Origin: Pycnococcus provasolii
Taxonomy: Eukaryota > Chlorophyta > Pseudoscourfieldiophyceae > Pseudoscourfieldiales
Assembly (NCBI GenBank): GCA_049487715.1
Contig: CP150584.1
Span: forward strand, 1 to 64,000
Direction: 5' to 3'
DNA: 64,000 bases
Made by a program: the position numbers and the translations under genes. The stretch's first letter is position 1. Each line of letters opens with the position of its first letter. The notes under the pieces are model-generated. The model saw only the letters and a program-made list of their open reading frames with translations. It was not told where the DNA came from and searched no databases. Positions 10,101 to 18,520 of the stretch are shown piece by piece.

Positions 10101-13100
10101 CTGCATCTGCAGACGCCGGCGACGTTCTTCCTTCGCGGCGCGTTTCGCCTCTTTACGCAGTCGACGCTTATTCTCACGTTCCACGCGCTTTATCGAGTCC
10201 GCACGAGCCTTCGATGGACGGTCGCCGTTCATCACCTCGTTGACGAGGCGCACGGCAACACCTGCAGAGCTTGCAACGGCGCTCACCGCATTTCCAACGG
10301 CGGCGGTTGTGTTCTTTGCCAGTGCCGCGGCTGCGGCACGGATATTGCGCACCGAGGGCATTGGACGGCGACGTGGCGACTGCACTGCTGCGCTGGGAAC
10401 CATGGCTAGGGACGAATCTTGTTTCGCCTCCTCGTCGGAAACGTCGGGAGGAGTGTCAGCACCATCACGGATCGCCGTGGGTCGTGCATCTGAGGTGGCT
10501 AGTGCAACAATTTGAAGCTTTCGTTCTTCGGCAGCCACAAACGAATTGATCGCCTCCGCGGGAGCATCCACTGGTATGCGATCGGGTATTCTCGCTGGTT
10601 TGCCTTGCGACTGCACGATAGCCAGCGACGTGTCATCCGTCAGCATTGGCACAATTGCATTTCGCGAAACGGATGAACCCCATGGAATAAGTCCACGATG
10701 CTCTCGTCCATCAGTTAGCAAGGCATGCGCCATGCTATGGCCATCGGCAGCGTTCGTGGCGTTGTCGTCGTTTTGATTCACCGCATCGTCAAAGGCTTCA
10801 GCGATGTACTCGTCGTACTCCTCAGCCGCCTTGGCTGCGGCAAGAGCCCGCGCCTCCTCCGGAGACGTCACAAGTCGATCTGGATTTGTCTCTATGGTCG
10901 TGGGCAACTTGTCGTCGTCCGCAGAAGTGAAGACAAATTGCCGATTCTTTGCAATCTCACGCTGTTTCGCCCGATACATTGCAGCAGCCGCGGCAGCAGC
11001 CTTACGCCAGCGACGCATCGGCTTCGCGCGACCCTCTAACCACGACGACTCTGCCCCGTTCATGATCACATCACCTGTACCATTGACTGGAGTAAGACCG
11101 ATGTGAAGCTTATCGTCCGCCCCGAACCAATTCGAAGGGTCGCCTTCGCCATCAAGCGCCGCGGTCGCGGGAGTAAACGAGGTGATGCGAGGTTCCATGG
11201 CAAGAGTGCCGTAGCCTGCGCCAGCATCTGCAAATTTGTACATGGCTGCGGCGTTTGCCGCAGCCTTCTCCGCCGCGGCTGTGAGTGAGTGTGCATCGTT
11301 TTTCTGCTGTGATATCTCTGCAATGTGTTGTGCATACGCAAATGTCGAGGCGCCAGCTCCGGCGCCCGCCTCAAGCGCGAGTCGCTGAGCTCGTCGACGT
11401 ACCACACGAGCGCGTCGACGGCGAAGTCTTGCATCTTCATCCGAATCGGAGGCGTCACCTCGCAGCATACGACGTTGATAGCGCCGTTGCCGTCTTTCCG
11501 CGTCGCTCGCGTCGCTGGAATCGCCAAACGAAGCCTCGTCATCGCCATCACCATCTAGCTTTATTTCAACCGGCTTGCCAAGTCTTTCGCGTTCCTCGCG
11601 TTGACGCCTCTTCTTATTTTTGCGCATGTTCCGGCGTTTTTCTCTCCGCTCCCCTCGCCTCTCCAACTTTGACATAGCTTCCTCCTCTTCAGGGACAGGC
11701 TGCATTGCCTTCGTCCCACCAGTGGATGCGTCGGCGATGTTCCCAGCGAGCGCGAGCTCATTATCTGCGTAAAGATCCATAGGCGCTAATCCAGCGCCTG
11801 TGTACACCACAAGCGCACCCGTTTGATTGAGTTCACCGTCGTCGTCGTCGTCGTCGTCATCATCTTCTTCATCATCCATGCGCCATTCGTTCGCTCGAAT
11901 GAGTGCCTGCAACGCCGGCGGTTCGTCCGCAAGAGCGGGTGGTGCATTTGCTCTTGCAGCCAGTGCACGTGAAACTTCCTCAGCCTCCTCCGCGGCGCTC
12001 GAACCACTCTCTGAGCTTTCCATATCATCGGTGCGTGCCACTGTCGATGTTCCGGCCACGGACATCGCGGCGTCATTTGGCAGATTTGAGATTGCCATGA
12101 GCTCTTGATCGGTCTCATCGCCCTCGGAGACATCGCCGTAGAGACCACCAGGCTTAAGCTGTACACCAGTCTCAGTAAGAGCTGCGGCCGATGGAGGCGC
12201 GGCGCCAATGCGAACCGCCATTTCAATCTCCGTGGGTACAAAGTTCGTGTATGCTGCCGCGGCAGCCCCGAGGGTGTGCCTCGCACGCATAGTTTCGAGC
12301 TGTGCACCTGAAAGATTCCAACAAACTCTGCCATTGAACGCGCGACGGATCAGCGCTTCTCGGTCATGAATCGCGGCGGCGCCGGTACGAAGCGTCGCAA
12401 TAACAGCGGGAATGTCCGTGCAAGCTACCAGGTAACCCTCGAGGTCGGCGAGTAGTGCAAGTGCGACGCGATGCAGTACCTTCGCTCCTTCACTGACCAG
12501 CGCATCAATCACGCGACATACAGTCTCCGCGGGTAAAACTCCAGCAAAGCAACTTAGGAACCACTCCGCTGCGTAAACGTTGGGCTTCATTGGATTAGCG
12601 AAGTGCTTTTGGTTTTTGAAATGCGCACTCAAACGCTTCAGACGATTGGATACGAGAGCATTGAACACCTCCAATTCCACCTGCGCACCCACGAGCTCAT
12701 TGCCGTGTAGCCCAGGCGGCAGCACATCTTCCACAAATGCGCAGATGAGATAAAATACACGGCGCTCCGCAGCTCCCGAAGCTGCATTGGCATCGAAGCG
12801 CTCATCCGGCTCAAACCCCATCCCAAACGCGCCGTGCAATACTGTAAGCATATGTGCCGCGAGTGGCAGGAGTCCCTGACTGTATCCTACGCGTGGGTTG
12901 TGACTAGCGAATGCTGACATGATTCTCACGAGCATCGCCCCGCCACGTTCGTCGGAGTAAAGGGCGTGAGCTTTGAATGGCATTCCGAGTCGTTCCACGT
13001 CTGCGCGAATCGCGCGAACAAACGCAATTTCATTGCTTTGGTCATCTGGCGTCAACGGTTCGTGCGTAGAAAGGTGAAGCCGTGCAACGAGTGATTCGTA

Positions 13101-16100
13101 GTACGAGGGAGGTGCAGCCTCCTCGCGAGCCTCGGCTCCCGAAAGACGGTACCACATACGACCACGAAGGCCGTGTGGGATTCCATGGCGGCACAGCGAT
13201 TTCGTGCTCTGCATAAAACCAAGCACGGGTGCATCAGGCCGTGTACGGTAGTCATTTCCAGGAGCCCCATGGAACCATGCTTCCACTTCGTCGAGATCAT
13301 AGAAACCCGCCCATGCATCCTCACGGGCAGCTTCTATGCGGCGGCATCGCGAGGTGGCCTGCCATTGATTCTTCTGCAGAAGATGAGGAAATCCGCACAA
13401 GTCGATGCAGAGTCCTCCCAGCTGAAACGACCCAATGCCCGTGAGTGGGTACGTTGCAAAAGCTGGTGCCGCGCTGGCGGTGGCTTTCGCCGCCGGTGCC
13501 TTTTGCGAGGCTGCTAATGCCTTGGCTTTCGTACGACTCTGCGGCACGGGGCGGGACGTATCGACGGAGCTATGCTCCAAAGCATCAAGGGTTGCACGCT
13601 GTGCGAGTGCCATTGCTGCGCGACCTTCGACTGTGTTCGGGTCCTTCTGACGTGCTGCTTCCTCCGCTTTCGTCGTGCGATCGACGATGCGTGCTGCAGC
13701 TGCCTTTGCTGCATTCATCCTCTCCTCTTGTCTCCTAAGTTCATCCCTCTCAGCGATACCCATGGATCCCATCACGTCGTATGCAAGATCCTTCTCGAGT
13801 CGAAGGCGTGCCGCGGCCGCGGCAGCCTCAAGACCAGCCGAGTGTTGGCTAGTCCCGGGTCGAGCTGGCGATCGAGGTGGAGATTTTGCCACGGCAGATG
13901 TTGCGGCAGCAGCCTGCTCAGCACTGCGTTCTAACGTTGCGTCTCGCTTCGAATTCGAGATCGCGTCGAGACGAGCTTGGAGCTCCATCAGCTTATCAGG
14001 ACCTAAATCCGAACTTTTCGTGTGTGCAGCCACGGAAGCAATGACAGATCGTAGCTCCGCCTCTGCTCGAGCCAGCTCGGCACGCTGCTGTGCCTCCTGA
14101 ACGGTAAGTTGACTCGTCTGTATGGGATCGTTGTCCTTTAGGATAGATTGAGCCAGCGAGATCGCCTTCGACGTATCCCTTGCAGCCACAACTCTGGTGC
14201 GCTCGAGATCCAGCTCCGCTTCTGCTGCTGCCACAGCCGCCTCCAAAGTCGCGGAGTCAATTCCAGCCAGTGGATCGGGAGGTATCAATGGCTTTGCAGC
14301 TTCAGCAGACTTCGCTGAACTTAAATCTCGCATGGAGCCACGCGCCCGCAGCACTGCTCTTGTAGTCTTTCCAGGTCTATTCGAGCCGTCGTGTTCGCGA
14401 ATCGCTTCCTCAACTGTCGGAACACGCGCGACATTCCGCGGGGGAGGTTTGGTTGGAGGACGAATGCCAGGTGGTGCGCGTGGCGCAGCACCTCGCGGCA
14501 CGCGATGATTTCTTGAGTCTGCGGCTGCAGCATACACGTCGAGAAGCTCTCTGGGGATCTCCTGGGACTCGAGTGCCAACACCGATTTGGAGGCTGGGCC
14601 ATCAAATCCCGCAGCTCTTGCAGCCTCAATCGCTTCGGTACGCGCGCGTTCCAGTTCCAGAGCATGCCTTTCGTTCTGGGCAAGTGCGTCTGGATTCGTT
14701 GCAAGCGCAGCCTTCTCCCGTCGCCTTTGCGCGGGGCTTTTCTGCACCTCACCGCCACGGGCATTCTTTTTCTTGCGCTTGGGTTTCAAACTTTGACGTT
14801 CATGTCCACTAAGGCTTGAAGTTCCTTCCGCCACACGAACGGCTTCAGCAGCATCCACTCGTGCCTGATCGAGCTCCATGGCATGTCGACGCTCTTGGGC
14901 AGCGAGCTGTGCCAACGTCGCCTCCGCTTCTGCCCCAGTCATTGTTCCTTGTGTAGGTCCATCTGCCACCGAGGCTCCAGGGATAGCCTTAGGCTGTGAT
15001 CGCCTCATCCATCGTGATGCCGGACGCCCAGGGGAAGGTGCGCCAAATTGCACTTGTCCCCCCGAACTTGCATGAGCGTCGTCGTCCACGGGAGTGCGTG
15101 CACCTCGCATCTTCTGTGGTAGTTTCGAACTTGAGATTATCTGAAGATCCATCGAAACGCCTTCCATTGAATACTGAGACGGCACACTTCGAGCTGCTTC
15201 TGACGCCTCCACGCGAGCACGCTCTAGTGCGAGTGCATGCCGCTTCGCTTGCTCCTCGAGTCGACTTGCATCCGCATACGCGGCGTCCATTGCCGTGGGA
15301 TCCGTGCTGCTTGCAGATGGCGTATCGCGGGCACCCCGCATCGCCTTACGTGCACGAGCTCGCTGAAGCGCGGCGATGCGGTCATCTGATGGCGGTTGCA
15401 GCTCCGTCGCAGCGTGGCGGTTGCCCGACGCGCGCGCCGCTTCTGACGCCTCCACGCGAGCACGTTCAAGGGTACGTGCATGCCGCTTCGCTTGTTCGTC
15501 GAGACGACTGGCGTCAGCATACGCGGCGTCCATTGCCGTGGGATCCGTGCTGCTTGCAGATGGCGTATCGCGGGCACCCCGCATCGCCTTACGTGCACTC
15601 GACGCGTTCTCGCTTGGCAAAGATTGCAGCTCCGTCGCAGCGTGGCGGTTGCCCGACGCGCGCGCCGCTTCTGACGCCTCCACGCGAGCACGTTCAAGGG
15701 TACGTGCATGCCGCTTTGCTTGTTCGTCGAGACGACTTGCGTCAGCATACGCGGCGTCCATTGCCGCCTGATCCGATGACGGCGTGTCGACGATCCGTGC
15801 GCCGCGCATCTTCGACGATGCTCGCGACGTTGATGAAGGTAAAGGCGCGTCATCTTGTGCAAGCAGCTCTGACATCACGTCGCGGTTGCCCGACGCGCGC
15901 GCCGCTTCTGACGCCTCCGCGCGAGCACGCTCTAATGTGAGTGCATGCCGCTTCGCTTGTTCGTCGAGTCGACTTGCATCCGCATACGCGGCGTCCATTG
16001 CCGTGAGATCCGTGCTGCTTGCAGATGGCGTATCGCGGGCACCCCGCATCGCCTTACGTGCACGAGCTCGCTGAAGCGCGGCGATGCGGTCATCTGATGA

Positions 16101-17768
16101 CGGTAGCAGCTCCGTCGCGGCGCGGCGGTTGCCCGACGCGCGCGCCGCTTCTGACGCCTCCACGCGAGCACGTTCAAGGGTACGTGCATGCCGCTTCGCT
16201 TGTTCGTCGAGACGACTGGCGTCAGCATGCGCCACGTGCAGTGTCGAATCGTCTGACACTGTTGTGTCCTCTATCCGTGCGCCGCGCATCCTAGGTGTTC
16301 CTTGTGGCGATGACTGCGGCATTGGTCCTTCGGGAAGCAGCTCCGACATCACGTCAAGGTTGCCCGACGCGCGCGCCGCTTCTGACGCCTCCACGCGAGC
16401 ACGCTCTAGAGCTAGCGTGTGTCGTCTTGCCTGCTCGTCGAGACGACTCGCGTCAGCATACGCGGCGTCCGTCGCCGTGGGATCCGTGCTGCTTGCAGAT
16501 GGCGTATCGCGGGCACCACGCATCTTAGGAGATGCCTGCGACGCCGGCGACAACGGCGGCGGCGCTGGCTCCTCCGACAGCAGCTCGGACATCACGTCGC
16601 GGTTGCCCGACGCGCGCGCCGCTTCTGACGCCTCCACGCGAGCACGCTCTAATGTGAGTGCATGCCGCTTCGCTTGTTCGTCGAGACGACTCGCGTCAGC
16701 ATACGCGGCGTCCATTGCCGTGGGATCCGTGCTACTTGCAGATGGCGTATCGCGGGCACCCCGCATCGCCTTACGTGCACTCGACGCGCTCTCGCTTGGC
16801 GAAGATTGCAGCTCGGTCGCGGCGCGGCGGTTGCCCGACGCGCGCGCCGCTTCTGACGCCTCCACGCGAGCACGTTCAAGGGTACGTGCGTGCCGCTTCG
16901 CTTGTTCGTCGAGACGACTCGCGTCAGCATGCGCCACGAGCAGTGTCGAATCGTCTGACACTGTTGTGTCCTCTATCCGTGCGCCGCGTATCCTAGGTGT
17001 TCCTCGTGGTGATGACTGCGGCATTGGTCCTTCGGGAAGCAGCTCCGACATCACGTCAAGGTTGCCCGACGCGCGCGCCGCTTCTGACGCCTCCACGCGA
17101 GCACGCTCTAGAGCTAGCGTATGTCGTCTTGCCTGCTCGTCGAGACGACTCGCGTCAGCATACGCGGCGTCCGTCGCCGTGGGATCCGTGCTGCTTGCAG
17201 ATGGCGTATCACGGGCACCACGCATCTTAGGAGATGCCCGCGACGCCGGCGACAACGGCGGCGGCGCTGGCTCCTCCGACAGCAGCTCTGACATCACGTC
17301 GCGGTTGCCCGACGCGCGCGCCGCTTCTGACGCCTCCACGCGAGCACGCTCTAATGTGAGTGCATGCCGCTTCGCTTGTTCGTCGAGACGACTCGCGTCA
17401 GCATACGCGGCGTCCATTGCCGTGGGATCCGAGCTGCTTGCAGATGGCGTATCGCGGGCACCCCGCATCGCCTTACGTGCACCTGATACGCCTTGCAGCT
17501 CCGTCGCGGCGTGGCGGTTGCCTGACGCGCGCGCGGCCTCTGACGCCTCCACACGAGCACGTTCAAGTTCAGTCGTGTGTCGTTGTTCCTGCTCATCAAG
17601 CCGAGTCGACGACGTGTTTGTGGCGACGACGTTGTAAACGTCATGCACGGAGCGTTGCCTTTTCCGTGCCGCCGCGACCTGCAGCTTTGACCTGCGACTT
17701 TGGCCTGCCCACGAGGCTACCGATGCGGCGGGAGAGTCGCGCCTCCGCGCCTCGTCCTCGTCTTGCAT
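7167..17768 (-). CDS. Giant repeat-containing TBC-domain (Rab-GAP) protein
   Basis: A single uninterrupted 3533-codon frame from ATG 17768 to TGA 7167. Residues of about 53-910 are eleven tandem units of about 75-81 residues with the core SRLDEQAKRHALTLERARVE, ASEAARASGN and a MRGARDTPSASSTDPTA linker; two degenerate units follow (QERRHAMELDQARVDAAEA and NERHALELERARTEAIEAAR). Residues of about 1520-1800 form a TBC domain: HGIPHGLRGRMWYRLSG, the arginine-finger motif IRADVERL and the glutamine-finger motif VGYSQG, so both catalytic residues of the Rab GTPase-activating mechanism are kept. After it come an acidic patch, basic RRQRRYQRR-type stretches and a highly charged, predicted coiled-coil C-terminus (about 2900-3530). 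It likely acts on a Rab in membrane traffic with the coiled-coil arms as scaffold. Length far exceeds ordinary TBC proteins. Confidence 0.9.
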   Translation of the reverse strand: MQDEDEARRRDSPAASVASWAGQSRRSKLQVAAARKRQRSVHDVYNVVATNTSSTRLDEQEQRHTTELERARVEASEAARASGNRHAATELQGVSGARKAMRGARDTPSASSSDPTAMDAAYADASRLDEQAKRHALTLERARVEASEAARASGNRDVMSELLSEEPAPPPLSPASRASPKMRGARDTPSASSTDPTATDAAYADASRLDEQARRHTLALERARVEASEAARASGNLDVMSELLPEGPMPQSSPRGTPRIRGARIEDTTVSDDSTLLVAHADASRLDEQAKRHARTLERARVEASEAARASGNRRAATELQSSPSESASSARKAMRGARDTPSASSTDPTAMDAAYADASRLDEQAKRHALTLERARVEASEAARASGNRDVMSELLSEEPAPPPLSPASQASPKMRGARDTPSASSTDPTATDAAYADASRLDEQARRHTLALERARVEASEAARASGNLDVMSELLPEGPMPQSSPQGTPRMRGARIEDTTVSDDSTLHVAHADASRLDEQAKRHARTLERARVEASEAARASGNRRAATELLPSSDDRIAALQRARARKAMRGARDTPSASSTDLTAMDAAYADASRLDEQAKRHALTLERARAEASEAARASGNRDVMSELLAQDDAPLPSSTSRASSKMRGARIVDTPSSDQAAMDAAYADASRLDEQAKRHARTLERARVEASEAARASGNRHAATELQSLPSENASSARKAMRGARDTPSASSTDPTAMDAAYADASRLDEQAKRHARTLERARVEASEAARASGNRHAATELQPPSDDRIAALQRARARKAMRGARDTPSASSTDPTAMDAAYADASRLEEQAKRHALALERARVEASEAARSVPSQYSMEGVSMDLQIISSSKLPQKMRGARTPVDDDAHASSGGQVQFGAPSPGRPASRWMRRSQPKAIPGASVADGPTQGTMTGAEAEATLAQLAAQERRHAMELDQARVDAAEAVRVAEGTSSLSGHERQSLKPKRKKKNARGGEVQKSPAQRRREKAALATNPDALAQNERHALELERARTEAIEAARAAGFDGPASKSVLALESQEIPRELLDVYAAAADSRNHRVPRGAAPRAPPGIRPPTKPPPRNVARVPTVEEAIREHDGSNRPGKTTRAVLRARGSMRDLSSAKSAEAAKPLIPPDPLAGIDSATLEAAVAAAEAELDLERTRVVAARDTSKAISLAQSILKDNDPIQTSQLTVQEAQQRAELARAEAELRSVIASVAAHTKSSDLGPDKLMELQARLDAISNSKRDATLERSAEQAAAATSAVAKSPPRSPARPGTSQHSAGLEAAAAAARLRLEKDLAYDVMGSMGIAERDELRRQEERMNAAKAAAARIVDRTTKAEEAARQKDPNTVEGRAAMALAQRATLDALEHSSVDTSRPVPQSRTKAKALAASQKAPAAKATASAAPAFATYPLTGIGSFQLGGLCIDLCGFPHLLQKNQWQATSRCRRIEAAREDAWAGFYDLDEVEAWFHGAPGNDYRTRPDAPVLGFMQSTKSLCRHGIPHGLRGRMWYRLSGAEAREEAAPPSYYESLVARLHLSTHEPLTPDDQSNEIAFVRAIRADVERLGMPFKAHALYSDERGGAMLVRIMSAFASHNPRVGYSQGLLPLAAHMLTVLHGAFGMGFEPDERFDANAASGAAERRVFYLICAFVEDVLPPGLHGNELVGAQVELEVFNALVSNRLKRLSAHFKNQKHFANPMKPNVYAAEWFLSCFAGVLPAETVCRVIDALVSEGAKVLHRVALALLADLEGYLVACTDIPAVIATLRTGAAAIHDREALIRRAFNGRVCWNLSGAQLETMRARHTLGAAAAAYTNFVPTEIEMAVRIGAAPPSAAALTETGVQLKPGGLYGDVSEGDETDQELMAISNLPNDAAMSVAGTSTVARTDDMESSESGSSAAEEAEEVSRALAARANAPPALADEPPALQALIRANEWRMDDEEDDDDDDDDDGELNQTGALVVYTGAGLAPMDLYADNELALAGNIADASTGGTKAMQPVPEEEEAMSKLERRGERREKRRNMRKNKKRRQREERERLGKPVEIKLDGDGDDEASFGDSSDASDAERRQRRYQRRMLRGDASDSDEDARLRRRRARVVRRRAQRLALEAGAGAGASTFAYAQHIAEISQQKNDAHSLTAAAEKAAANAAAMYKFADAGAGYGTLAMEPRITSFTPATAALDGEGDPSNWFGADDKLHIGLTPVNGTGDVIMNGAESSWLEGRAKPMRRWRKAAAAAAAMYRAKQREIAKNRQFVFTSADDDKLPTTIETNPDRLVTSPEEARALAAAKAAEEYDEYIAEAFDDAVNQNDDNATNAADGHSMAHALLTDGREHRGLIPWGSSVSRNAIVPMLTDDTSLAIVQSQGKPARIPDRIPVDAPAEAINSFVAAEERKLQIVALATSDARPTAIRDGADTPPDVSDEEAKQDSSLAMVPSAAVQSPRRRPMPSVRNIRAAAAALAKNTTAAVGNAVSAVASSAGVAVRLVNEVMNGDRPSKARADSIKRVERENKRRLRKEAKRAAKEERRRRLQMQVDEALSEGGGISDAIRGYASESYASRKTRVVVGEDGADTGLRRIPREASEVSDLPDWASEDESKRTERRGARQDAKGNPPRLLGIVRDALSDTEGFGTSRRKSLRSSEAGIRYIDNGTAQPTPRLALPSISAEFAGASTDDESGALSDSGGRIRRTRRGHRQSLPSKLTLERLATLTEAAAEDEDVGYVADVTAFPLLGSLVEGDTIADTSAEAEMHELLLLEGLGGGGGDNEGQEDEKELQEQNEMEISEKKELRSVAGGSESASSSEQPAGDATTTPQSPIPSIRLPVSAASRNATTETPTVGSTTPGKSPGMSPRRPPTPPRTPMGSAYPDGSMPAALIGGKIPDNSPIRSNMSPRTSFSGGADNHSSDRPGSRGTTPRAARGIDLDNPVKSARRLLDEAQRRHEITKRLEMHLANSGSRVVTGEGADEPQYVVEPRLTPPSSRPSSATGEPKPAVPDGRGTPTSDTGGAQSPSPSPDLASENSLTRDSIRKALVPAVPTGRRKGLGKSFVDQAQMRKERAERAEAAREARRKAAEAGTRPDSRETGSWWRGVQRTEQARERSEKERAEKEAADAADEALRKSKEKQAADTRQQMLEMKSEAQRELLALKEQARTLHERMGAEAMAYAESKRAEAERERREKEKKEKEEKEEKEEAVVGVERNEPSGVIVKTATADDVEERRLGDAPGDWAMQARAHAAAKAAVARAEAGIAPSDAMVHGGVGEEHHKAAAAEEVARLRRETAELEQTMIQGRIRMEQERAKLNRKVAAARASAMQNHPNPDNMYFEPMPDSARKKKGKQGESGSSPATSSRNNSPPKQRKGGDGNKTLSRTSSGGTGTGGLSRTTSTESTMGKVGGGGGAGGDLSRTTSTGTEGGVAEAEKKMALQSQLQDELSFVAHAIESEKVAFAEERDAIRKKIRDERRAAEKKRREKRLARREQRELEARAEAALVREARYGRQAVAAMAAKKNTTAV
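15040..17612 (-). repeat. Coding tandem array of ~234-bp units with higher-order structure
   Basis: Eleven near-identical units within the TBC gene. Unit types recur in order: units 2-3 (linkers EEPAPPPLSPAS and EGPMPQSSP) are repeated almost exactly as units 5-6, so a block of about three units (roughly 700 bases) was itself duplicated. Units 7-10 are rearranged variants. Several unit pairs differ by only a few bases, indicating recent homogenisation. Confidence 0.9.
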
Positions 17769-18520
17769 GGCCCGCTATGCCGGTAACTTATGTGGCGGGA
17801 ATTGTGTATGTGACGGGAGGGAACCAGGGGGAGGGAACCAGGGGAGGGGAGGGGACGCCGGCCGCGTGCACTTGGCGGGCGCACAAGGAACTGAGGAAAG
17901 CGCAAGGAGCCGCGGAGGGGATACACCTTTGTCAGACCTTGCGGCTGGCTCTTTTCGTGATGTCAACTTACTGTACGTTTGCCCACGCGCAGGTGTTCCA
18001 GGCCATTCCCTTTTACGATAGTTCGAGCATGCACGCCCTCAAATAGTGTCGGAGGAGAATGAGAATGAATTGATGGGGGAGAAGAAGAAGAAAACGCGAC
18101 AAGGTAGGTAGTCTAAGTACTCAAAACAAAGAGCGGTGATAGGAGGTTTCCCGAGGGAACCTCACGCGGCCTCGCCTACCTTTAGGGAGGGAAATACCAC
18201 CCGCAAGGAGAGGACTGACAGCCACCTACGCCCCTAAAGGTAGCAGTTCTCCGCCTGAAGAACTGGAAGAACTCCGAGAACTTGGAGAATAAATAGATGA
18301 TGCGATCGAGTATCCCCTGGACCCTACCCGGCATAAAGGTAGGTAGTCCGAGTCAACGCCTTGTAGTCCCTGGCTTGGGGCAGGGCAACGTGGCCTGCCC
18401 CGTAGCCCTTAGGCATTTATCTCGTTTCGTTTCCCTCGCTCTTTCAAACTGAACCTCGCTCGTTTCCTTCTTTCAAACAAGCAGAGTCTTCTTAACAGCA
18501 GGCCGGCAGGCGGTCAGTCT
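17769..18520. other. Divergent intergenic region with several strong stem-loops
   Basis: Lies between the starts of two divergently transcribed genes. Near the TBC start it has a GGGAACCAGG duplication (about 17817-17842). Between 18102 and 18401 there are four hairpins (18143-18163, 18176-18243, 18244-18265, 18377-18401) and a direct repeat AAGGTAGGTAGTC (about 18101 and 18336). The last 100 bases are pyrimidine-rich. No open frame with domain evidence. Confidence 0.6.

Noticed and set aside
16084-17637. 517-codon plus-strand frame opposite the TBC repeat array
   Set aside because: It is the antisense shadow of the repeated coding units; high GC at third positions removes stops on the other strand. 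It has no domain and its repeats mirror the sense units.
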